DNA of 6,730 bases from assembly GCA_031277235.1 (NCBI GenBank), contig JAITMT010000050.1:1-6730 (forward strand), written 5' to 3'. Shown here one piece after another: positions 1 to 5,281 of the stretch. The notes under the pieces were generated by a model that saw only the letters and a list, made by a program, of their open reading frames with translations, had not been told where the DNA came from and made no database searches. How positions within the stretch are numbered: position 1 is the first letter of the stretch; every line of letters starts with the position of its first letter. Made by a program: the position numbers and the translations under genes. The stretch comes from Tannerella sp. Its GTDB lineage: Bacteria; Bacteroidota; Bacteroidia; Bacteroidales; Tannerellaceae.

Positions 1-672
1 AAATCTTCTATCGGAAGGAAATTCGTAATGAGCATCACCGGAATCGCGCTGGTGCTGTTTTTACTGTTTCATTTATCTATGAATGTGACGGCGGTCTTCT
101 CGGAAGGCGCTTACAATGCCATTTGTGCGTTGCTGGGCGCTAACTGGTATGCCATCGCCGGGACGGTCGCACTTGTCGCCCTGATTGCGTTGCACTTCAT
201 TTATGCGCTGATACTGACGCTTCAAAACCAAAAAGCGCGGGGACGCAGCAAGTATGGAGTGAACGTGAGACCGCAAGGCGTAAGTTGGGCTTCGCAAAAT
301 ATGTTTGTTATCGGTCTGATAATCATCGGATTTATGGCGTTACATCTGGGACAGTTCTGGTACAAAATGATGTTTACCGAAATAGCTGGACATCATGAAG
401 TCGAACTTGCAGGAACAATGGTCAGTCCACAGGACGGAGCGGAGTTTATTCGCTACTATTTCAGTCATTTGTGGGTTGTAATCGTTTATCTGATTTGGTA
501 CGTGGCGTTGTGGTTTCACCTCACGCACGGAATTTGGAGCGCCATGCAATCGTTGGGTTTGAACAATGAATTGTGGCTGAAACGTTGGAAAACAGTATCT
601 TACGTTGCGGCTACACTCATTTTCGCAGGTTTTGCCTTCGTTACGCTGTTCTTTTATTTTCAAAGCCTTTGA
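1..672 (+). CDS. sdhC: Succinate dehydrogenase/fumarate reductase cytochrome b subunit (5' end cut by window)
   Basis: Membrane anchor of the quinone-linked succinate:fumarate oxidoreductase. It carries two b haems and passes electrons between the iron-sulfur subunit and (presumably) menaquinone. The reading frame is open from base 1: the residues before the ATG at 28 read KSSIGRKFV, which matches the N-terminus I know from Bacteroides homologues, so the true start lies a few codons upstream of the window and the ATG at 28 is internal. 223 residues are visible. Five hydrophobic segments lie near visible residues 9-32, 49-75, 100-125, 156-179 and 196-220, as in the single-subunit five-helix (Wolinella-type) anchors. 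Candidate haem ligands are His24, His65, His115 and His173/His176 (WFHLTHG). It is first of a co-directional C-A-B set, 34 bp before sdhA. The choice of the sdh or frd name is arbitrary; the direction of the reaction cannot be read from sequence. Confidence 0.95.
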   Translation, partial: KSSIGRKFVMSITGIALVLFLLFHLSMNVTAVFSEGAYNAICALLGANWYAIAGTVALVALIALHFIYALILTLQNQKARGRSKYGVNVRPQGVSWASQNMFVIGLIIIGFMALHLGQFWYKMMFTEIAGHHEVELAGTMVSPQDGAEFIRYYFSHLWVVIVYLIWYVALWFHLTHGIWSAMQSLGLNNELWLKRWKTVSYVAATLIFAGFAFVTLFFYFQSL

Positions 673-706
673 GGTGAAAGTTGTTAATATTTAATACTTT
701 AAAGAT

Positions 707-2647
707 ATGACAAAGATAAATTCAAAAATACCGCAAGGACCGTTAGCGGAAAAATGGACAAACTATAAAGACCATCAAAAATTGGTAAATCCCGCCAATA
801 AACGCCGTTTGGACGTAATTATCGTTGGAACAGGCTTAGCCGGCGCTTCGGCAGCGGCTTCTCTGGCTGAATTGGGATTTAACGTGTTGAATTTTTGCAT
901 TCAAGACTCTCCGCGCCGTGCGCATTCGATTGCGGCACAGGGCGGTATCAATGCGGCAAAAAATTATCAAAACGACGGCGATTCCGTTTACCGCCTGTTT
1001 TACGATACGATTAAGGGAGGCGATTATCGTGCCCGCGAAGCAAACGTTTACCGTTTGGCAGAGGTAAGTAACTCAATCATAGACCAGTGCGTGGCGCAGG
1101 GCGTACCTTTTGCGCGTGAATACGGCGGTTTGTTGGATAACCGCTCGTTCGGCGGCGCGCAGGTTTCGCGTACATTTTATGCACGCGGTCAAACGGGTCA
1201 GCAACTTTTGCTCGGCGCTTATTCGGCGCTCAGCCGTCAAATCGGCATAGGAAAGGTGAAAATGTACACCCGTTATGAAATGCTTGATTTAGTGATGATT
1301 GACGGACGTGCAAGAGGAATAATCGCCAGAAATAATGTTACCGGAGCGATTGAACGTTTTGCCGCTCACGCGGTGGTTATCGCGACGGGCGGCTATTCCA
1401 ATGCCTTTTTCCTTTCCACGAATGCGATGGCTTCCAACGGTTCGGCGGCGATGCAGTGTTATCGCAAGGGCGCTTATTTTTCTAACCCTTGCATGGCGCA
1501 GATTCACCCGACCTGCATTCCCGTTCACGGCGAGTTTCAGTCGAAACTGACGTTGATGTCGGAATCGCTCCGGAATGACGGACGCATCTGGGTTCCGAAG
1601 AAAAAGGAAGACGCGGAGGCAATCCGTGCGGGAAAATTGAAACCTACTGCTATTCAGGAAGATGACCGCGATTATTATCTGGAACGCCGTTATCCCGCTT
1701 TTGGAAATCTGGTGCCGCGCGACGTGGCTTCGCGTGCCGCAAAGGAACGTTGCGACGCCGGTTTCGGCGTAGGAACGGGACAGGCTGTTTATCTGGACTT
1801 TGCCGAAGCCATCAATCGTTTGGGCAAGCACGTTGTGGAAGAACGCTACGGCAATCTTTTCCAGATGTATGAAAAAATAGTGGATGAAAATCCGTATGAA
1901 ACGCCGATGATGATTTTTCCCGCGCTGCACTACACGATGGGCGGCATTTGGGTGGATTACGAATTGATGACCTCCATTCAGGGCTTGTTTGCTATCGGCG
2001 AAGCCAATTTTTCCGATCACGGCGCCAACCGTCTCGGAGCGTCGGCGCTGATGCAGGGTTTGGCGGACGGATATTTCGTATTGCCTTATACCATACAGAA
2101 TTATCTCGCCGACCAGATTCAGGTTCCGCATTTCAAAACCAATGCGCCCGAATTTGTCGAAGCAGAGAAAAAACTTCGGGAGCGCATTGATAAACTGATG
2201 AATATCAAGGGAAAACGTTCCGTGGACAGTATTCATAAGGAACTGGGTCATATCATGTGGGATCACGTCGGAATGGGACGCGACAAAAAAGGTCTCGAAG
2301 AGGCGCTGGAGATGCTAAAAGCGTTGAAAAAAGAGTTTTGGAGCAACCTCCGCATACCGGGAAAAGCTGACGATTTGAATGTCGAACTCGAAAAAGCCCT
2401 TCGTCTGGAAGATTTTATCGAGATTGGTTTGTTGATGGCGCTTGATTCGTTAGACCGCGAGGAATCGTGCGGCGGACATTTCCGTACGGAATATCAAACG
2501 CCTGAAGGAGAGGCTCTTCGCGACGACGAACATTTTGCATACGTTTCCTGCTGGGAATATCAGGGAGAAGACAAAGACCCCGTCATGTTCAAGGAACCGC
2601 TTGATTATGAGTTTGTAGTACGCCAACAAAGAAATTATAAAAACTAA
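707..2647 (+). CDS. sdhA: Succinate dehydrogenase/fumarate reductase flavoprotein subunit
   Basis: Catalytic subunit that interconverts succinate and fumarate with covalently bound FAD, on the cytoplasmic side of the membrane complex. It has 646 residues, the usual length for the Bacteroidota form. Visible motifs in order: the dinucleotide-binding GTGLAG at 41-46; RRAHSIAAQGGINA around 70-83, whose His73 is the expected covalent FAD attachment site; QIHPT with His267; PRD with Arg338, the expected catalytic proton-transfer arginine; HYTMGG with His408; and HGANRLG at 438-444, whose Arg442 is the expected dicarboxylate ligand. All key positions appear intact. The long N-terminal extension before the FAD motif (about 35 residues) is normal for this subgroup. 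There is no clear Shine-Dalgarno sequence, only AT-rich DNA, as is common in Bacteroidota. It is 34 bp after sdhC and 6 bp before sdhB, so surely co-transcribed. Confidence 0.97.
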   Translation: MTKINSKIPQGPLAEKWTNYKDHQKLVNPANKRRLDVIIVGTGLAGASAAASLAELGFNVLNFCIQDSPRRAHSIAAQGGINAAKNYQNDGDSVYRLFYDTIKGGDYRAREANVYRLAEVSNSIIDQCVAQGVPFAREYGGLLDNRSFGGAQVSRTFYARGQTGQQLLLGAYSALSRQIGIGKVKMYTRYEMLDLVMIDGRARGIIARNNVTGAIERFAAHAVVIATGGYSNAFFLSTNAMASNGSAAMQCYRKGAYFSNPCMAQIHPTCIPVHGEFQSKLTLMSESLRNDGRIWVPKKKEDAEAIRAGKLKPTAIQEDDRDYYLERRYPAFGNLVPRDVASRAAKERCDAGFGVGTGQAVYLDFAEAINRLGKHVVEERYGNLFQMYEKIVDENPYETPMMIFPALHYTMGGIWVDYELMTSIQGLFAIGEANFSDHGANRLGASALMQGLADGYFVLPYTIQNYLADQIQVPHFKTNAPEFVEAEKKLRERIDKLMNIKGKRSVDSIHKELGHIMWDHVGMGRDKKGLEEALEMLKALKKEFWSNLRIPGKADDLNVELEKALRLEDFIEIGLLMALDSLDREESCGGHFRTEYQTPEGEALRDDEHFAYVSCWEYQGEDKDPVMFKEPLDYEFVVRQQRNYKN

Positions 2648-2653
2648 ACGACT

Positions 2654-3409
2654 ATGGATACAAATATAGACATAACATTGAGAGTGTGGCGTCAGAAAGG
2701 CGCTCATGAAAAAGGCGCGTTCGAGGCGTATCAACTGAAAAGTATTTCGCAGGGCAGTTCGTTTCTTGAGATGATGGATATGCTTAACGAGCAGTTGATT
2801 AGCGAAGGAAAGGAACCTGTCTTTTTCGACCACGACTGCCGCGAAGGAATCTGCGGCATGTGTTCGCTGTACATCAACGGGCATCCGCACGGACCCGATA
2901 CGGCGATTACGACCTGCCAGTTGCACATGCGAAAGTTTAAAAACGGCGAAACGATTACGGTAGAGCCTTGGCGTTCAGCAGGTTTTCCGGTTATTCGCGA
3001 TTTGACGGTTGACCGTCAGGCGTATGATAAAATCATGCAGGCAGGCGGTTTCGTTTCGGTGAATACGGGCGGAATCCCCGACGCCAATGCGATTCCCATT
3101 TCCAAGGATAATGCCGAACTGGCGATGGATGCGGCGGCTTGTATCGGTTGTGGCGCTTGTGCGGCGGCTTGCAAGAACGGCTCGGCGATGCTGTTTGTTG
3201 CGGCAAAAGTGAGCCAGTTTGCGTTGCTTCCGCAGGGCAGAATAGAGGCGGCGCGTCGTGTAAAAGCGATGGTGGCAAAAATGGACGAACTCGGTTTCGG
3301 AAACTGCACCAACACGCGCTCATGCGAAGTGGAATGTCCGAAAAGCATTTCGGTAACGAACATTGCCCGGATGAACCGCGAATATTTGTCGGCAAAATTT
3401 AAAGATTGA
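2654..3409 (+). CDS. sdhB: Succinate dehydrogenase/fumarate reductase iron-sulfur subunit
   Basis: Electron-transfer subunit linking the flavoprotein to the haem-bearing anchor. It has 251 residues. The N-terminal ferredoxin-like domain has the [2Fe-2S] ligands Cys62, Cys67, Cys70 (DCREGICGMC) and Cys88. The C-terminal domain has Cys163, Cys166, Cys169 with Cys228 for the [4Fe-4S] centre, and Cys173, Cys218, Cys224 for the [3Fe-4S] centre. This assignment follows the spacing in E. coli SdhB/FrdB. All eleven cysteines are present, so the subunit looks fully functional. The start ATG is 6 bp after the sdhA stop, and the gene is followed 30 bp later by a strong terminator hairpin, making it the last gene of the operon. 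Confidence 0.97.
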   Translation: MDTNIDITLRVWRQKGAHEKGAFEAYQLKSISQGSSFLEMMDMLNEQLISEGKEPVFFDHDCREGICGMCSLYINGHPHGPDTAITTCQLHMRKFKNGETITVEPWRSAGFPVIRDLTVDRQAYDKIMQAGGFVSVNTGGIPDANAIPISKDNAELAMDAAACIGCGACAAACKNGSAMLFVAAKVSQFALLPQGRIEAARRVKAMVAKMDELGFGNCTNTRSCEVECPKSISVTNIARMNREYLSAKFKD

Positions 3410-3439
3410 ACCTGTGAAGGCTGATAATATGAGAAGTGT

Positions 3440-3480
3440 GAAGGCTGCTATTTAATCAATGGCAGCCTTCTTTTTTTGTT
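3440..3480 (+). terminator. Rho-independent terminator of the sdhCAB operon
   Basis: A perfect 9-bp stem, GAAGGCTGC at 3440-3448 with GCAGCCTTC at 3462-3470, is extended inward by one wobble and three A-T pairs, leaving a loop of about 5 nt. Seven T residues follow directly (3471-3477). It lies 30 bp after the sdhB stop on the same strand, the classic position and form. Confidence 0.93.
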
Positions 3481-3600
3481 AAAAAATCCATAAAAAACAA
3501 AAAATTTAGACATATTTAACTAAAATGTCCGTATTTAAGTTAAGATTAATTATTTTTTACAAATAGGGCAAATTTCTTTAACATTATTTATTAAGAAAAA

Positions 3601-3632
3601 TTTGCGGGGTATGCAAAATGGCAGTACTTTTG
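3601..3632 (+). promoter_or_regulatory. Bacteroidota-type promoter for the orphan leader
   Basis: The -33 box TTTG (3601-3604) and the -7 box TACTTTTG (3625-3632, consensus TAnnTTTG) are separated by 20 bp, within the 19-21 bp reported for the primary sigma factor of Bacteroides. Transcription should start near 3638, reading to the right. No + strand gene follows, so the product would be a short RNA or antisense RNA. An inverted repeat, TGCAAAA (3612-3618) and TTTTGCA (3628-3634), covers the -7 box and may be an operator. Confidence 0.7.
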
Positions 3633-3637
3633 CACCG

Positions 3638-3710
3638 TGGTTTTTTCATAATAGTATTAGATTTAAGGTTAACAAAATTGGTTAGGGGTTGTCGAGAGAC
3701 AGCCTTTAAT
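3638..3710 (+). ncRNA. Candidate orphan leader or small RNA with GNRA hairpin
   Basis: The stretch directly downstream of the consensus promoter contains a 7-bp hairpin, GGTTGTC-GAGA-GACAGCC (3687-3704), closed by a GAGA (GNRA) tetraloop and followed by TTTAATCGTTT, a weak U-rich tail. The stem needs one G-U pair, which works only on the + strand, and the GNRA loop also exists only on this strand; both favour a + strand RNA. The preceding AAGGTTAACAAAATTGG resembles, from memory only, leader sequences seen before Bacteroidales genes, but I cannot name a family. After it only a six-codon ORF (3716-3736, MGVIKD) occurs, so this may be the leader of a gene that has been lost or displaced. The start is inferred from the promoter and the 3' end is uncertain. 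Confidence 0.4.
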
Positions 3711-3758
3711 CGTTTATGGGGGTTATAAAAGATTGAAAATCAAATATTTATATTTTAC

Positions 3759-4178
3759 CTAATGATGATTATAAACATCACCAAAATTTGTTTCAATGAA
3801 AATAATATGAAATATATCGCCGTTTCTTATACCAATAAATGGTTTATTTTGTCCGTTTGCTCTAAAAACCGTTAGCGTTTTCATATCTTTTGTTATTATT
3901 TCAGGTAACTTGTTTTGTCTTATTTGGTTAATAGATATTAGTTCATAGCCATAAGAATGTCTGTCGGATTTATTAATTTCATTCCATCCAAGTTCAGATA
4001 ATTTTTTTAATCTCAGTAGAAAATCAATAAAAAAATAGAAATCGTTTGATTTATTAAAAGAAACTTCCTGCAAATATTTGAAACAAAATTTCGGATATCC
4101 ATATTTTTCAATATTTTCTTTTTCAATATTATTATCATCATGGATATCCTTGATTTTTTTTCGCTTTTTATGACTCAT
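3759..4178 (-). CDS. Small basic protein, probable toxin partner of the Panacea-domain gene
   Basis: A 139-residue protein of a family I cannot name. It begins with a lysine-rich segment (MSHKKRKKIK) and an acidic/asparagine-rich linker (about 11-25). A compact domain follows (about 29-139) with an aromatic-rich helix region (FYFFIDFLLRLKKLSELGWNEI spans 47-68), then RHSYGYE (73-79), and a C-terminal strand region ending GDIFHIIFIE...YNHH (120-139). The closing pattern of FHIIFI followed by a Tyr-x-His end recalls small RelE/YoeB-fold mRNA interferases; this is inference only. Candidate functional residues are Trp65, Arg73, His74, Glu79, Arg106, Arg118, His124, Tyr136 and His138. No signal peptide or membrane segment is seen. 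The ATG is only 6 bp after the Panacea gene stop on the same strand, so they share a transcript. The gene is far more AT-rich than the sdh genes, suggesting horizontal gain. An alternative is an accessory protein without toxicity. Confidence 0.72.
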   Translation of the reverse strand: MSHKKRKKIKDIHDDNNIEKENIEKYGYPKFCFKYLQEVSFNKSNDFYFFIDFLLRLKKLSELGWNEINKSDRHSYGYELISINQIRQNKLPEIITKDMKTLTVFRANGQNKPFIGIRNGDIFHIIFIETNFGDVYNHH

Positions 4179-4184
4179 AAATAG

Positions 4185-4625
4185 TTACTTCAATCTATTT
4201 CTAAAAAAACTTTTCATTTTATTTTTTGCAATGATATTGCCAACTCCAATATCAGTATTTTTCCAGGGTTTTTCGGAATGCGTCAAATTCATTAAGCCAA
4301 TAGCAGAATATTTACCGTAAGTTTCCATAACCTCATTGAATAAACTTTCCTCTTCATCTGTTAAAATGGGAATTTTATTAGTATTGTCGTTGTTTATACC
4401 GTTTTTACCAAATTTCTCAAAACGTTCATATACAGAAGGAACTACAGGTCCATACATCCAAGCCTCTATCTCATCATCAAATAGGGGCGTATCAAAATAA
4501 GCCAAATGAAAACCCTGTTGATAATACAACAATTTCTGTAACTTCATATTACTTATGTATTCGCCGGTATCCGGCAAAGATGACACATATAAAATTTTAT
4601 TTGCAATTTCATTTACATTGTACAT
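4185..4625 (-). CDS. Panacea-domain (DUF4065, SocA/GepA-like) protein, probable antitoxin
   Basis: A 146-residue protein with the Panacea hallmarks: an N-terminal helix (MYNVNEIANKIL), MKLQKLLYYQQGFHLA at 27-42, EAWMYGPVVPSVYERF at 54-69, and LTHSEKPW at 114-121. Proteins of this family (SocA, GepA) act as antitoxins or proteolysis adaptors, and Panacea is described as a promiscuous antitoxin domain paired with many unrelated toxins. I chose the ATG at 4623-4625: the frame continues up to a TTG at 4665-4667, but that codon lies inside the -7 promoter box and so upstream of the predicted transcript start, and family members usually begin at this methionine. The length is typical. The downstream small gene (6 bp away) is the likely toxin; antitoxin-first order is the common one. 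Strongly AT-rich compared with the flanking genes. Confidence 0.88.
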   Translation of the reverse strand: MYNVNEIANKILYVSSLPDTGEYISNMKLQKLLYYQQGFHLAYFDTPLFDDEIEAWMYGPVVPSVYERFEKFGKNGINNDNTNKIPILTDEEESLFNEVMETYGKYSAIGLMNLTHSEKPWKNTDIGVGNIIAKNKMKSFFRNRLK

Positions 4626-4664
4626 AGTTTTTGAATTTTTATGATAAGTACTCTTCCAAGACCG

Positions 4665-4696
4665 CAAAGGTATATGTTTTTGATTAAATATCCAAA
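4665..4696 (-). promoter_or_regulatory. Bacteroidota-type promoter of the Panacea operon
   Basis: Read on the - strand, the -33 box TTTG is at 4696-4693 and the -7 box TACCTTTG (TAnnTTTG) is at 4672-4665, with 20 bp between them. The transcript should begin near 4658, leaving an untranslated leader of about 33 nt before the ATG at 4625. This placement decides the start codon of the Panacea gene. No obvious operator palindrome was found across the boxes. Confidence 0.78.
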
Positions 4697-4732
4697 AAAT
4701 CGTATTTTCCGGAAAATTTATTTCAGGTATCT

Positions 4733-5110
4733 TTAACCCAAGCGATAAACCCCGCCCGGCAAAGCCTTGATATGCCCTTCCAGTTCCAGTTCAAAAAGTG
4801 TTTGCATCAGTTTGTGGACGGGCGTATTCATGGTAATAGCCAGTTCATTAATCTGAAATTCACCCTTTTCGGCAAGTAATTTGAGAATGGGATGGTCGGG
4901 TTTTTCAGCGAAAGAGATGGAGGTCTGTTGTGGTTTTAGCGGCTGGCTTTTGTCCCAGCAAAGCGCCATCATCAAGTCTTTTGCCGAACTGATTAATCCG
5001 GCTTTATTCATCGTAATCAACCGATTGTAACCTGCTGAATACAAATTAGTTATCCTACTCGAAAAAGTAAAAACATCGCGTCTGTAAGAGACCGCAATAT
5101 CCGCTCCGTC
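4733..5110 (-). pseudogene. dprA: dprA remnant: C-terminal part of DNA-processing protein DprA
   Basis: Intact DprA (about 370 residues in Bacteroidales) loads RecA on incoming single-stranded DNA during transformation. Here only about the last 125 residues remain. The end of the Rossmann domain is recognisable as ADIAVSYRRDVFTF...SAGYNRLITMNKAGLISSAKDLMMALCWD, corresponding to the family's ADIA-SYNRDVFAFPGR...SAGCN-LI. The winged-helix domain follows (HPILKLLAEKG... to LPGGVYRLG) and ends at a normal stop. The residues where PGR and GCN are expected read SSR and GYN, consistent with decay. There is no ATG near the start of homology: the open frame begins at a TTG (5123-5125) preceded closely by a stop, and the first in-frame ATG (5009-5011) falls after most of the Rossmann remnant. 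The 5' break lies at about 5105 beside a palindromic repeat tract. An expressed winged-helix peptide is possible but unsupported. Confidence 0.82.
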
Positions 5111-5265
5111 CCTGTGGATTTGCAATCTGTAGGATATTTATAATGCTCCAATTTTAATTCCATCTATCGTTCAAATCCTTATATTATTCGTGGATGGATT
5201 ATAAATCCATTGCGACGGGGGTTACTGTCATAGAATTCTAACAGGGTTCAAAGCCCTGTTAGAGT
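5110..5265. repeat. Tract of small related palindromes between dprA remnant and LRR gene
   Basis: No credible gene lies here. Instead there are short inverted repeats with a shared plan of a G/C-containing arm around an A/T core: GATT-TGC-AATC (about 5117-5127), TTCAAATCC (5170-5178, half-site only), ATGGATT-ATA-AATCCAT (5194-5210), and the long hairpin at 5237-5263 with core GGGTTCAAAGCCC. Between them sit GC-rich motifs such as GCGACGGGG (5212-5220) and, on the other strand, GGGACGGAGCGG (next to the dprA break). The pattern resembles dispersed non-coding repeats found between genes in many Bacteroidota genomes; that comparison is from memory. Confidence 0.5.
5237..5263. terminator. Strong hairpin downstream of the LRR gene, possible terminator
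   Basis: A perfect 10-bp stem, TCTAACAGGG (5237-5246) with CCCTGTTAGA (5254-5263), and a 7-nt loop. It begins 18 bp after the LRR gene stop, the right place for a 3' end of that - strand transcript, although on that strand it is followed by AATTCTATG rather than a T run. On the + strand it is followed by GTTTTCTTC, a better U-rich tail, so it may act in both directions or be a member of the local repeat family. Confidence 0.45.
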
Positions 5266-5281
5266 TTTCTTCATCCGCCTA

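Larger units (their letters stand above)
3481..3758. other. AT-rich non-coding stretch between sdhB terminator and toxin-like gene
   Basis: No credible protein gene is visible on either strand. The first 120 bp are mainly A/T runs with short imperfect inverted repeats (GACAT 3509-3513 with ATGTC 3525-3529; TTAACT 3516-3521 with AGTTAA 3538-3543) to which no role can be given. The second part holds a consensus Bacteroidota promoter and a leader-like RNA, listed separately. The base composition drops abruptly after the sdhB terminator, marking the left edge of an accessory segment. I see no tRNA, attachment-site duplication or insertion-sequence ends here. Confidence 0.6.

Noticed and set aside
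28..30. ATG at 28 as the start of sdhC
   Set aside because: The frame is open to base 1 and encodes the conserved N-terminal residues SSIGRKFV, so the real start lies outside the window.
1289..2266. A 325-codon open frame on the - strand inside sdhA
   Set aside because: It lies wholly opposite sdhA, whose motifs are intact. Its translation has no recognisable domain and is the usual shadow of a GC-biased gene.
3516..3543. TTAACT / AGTTAA inverted repeat in the AT-rich gap
   Set aside because: Short arms in very AT-rich DNA are expected by chance, and no promoter or gene is tied to them.
5050..5163. A 37-codon ORF on the - strand starting with ATG, reading MELKLEHYKYPTDCKSTGTE and onward
   Set aside because: It begins in the palindromic repeat tract and runs out of frame into the dprA remnant. 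It looks like a chance translation of a dispersed repeat rather than a gene.
5110..5265. CRISPR array
   Set aside because: The palindromes are not identical direct repeats, their spacing is irregular and no cas genes are present.
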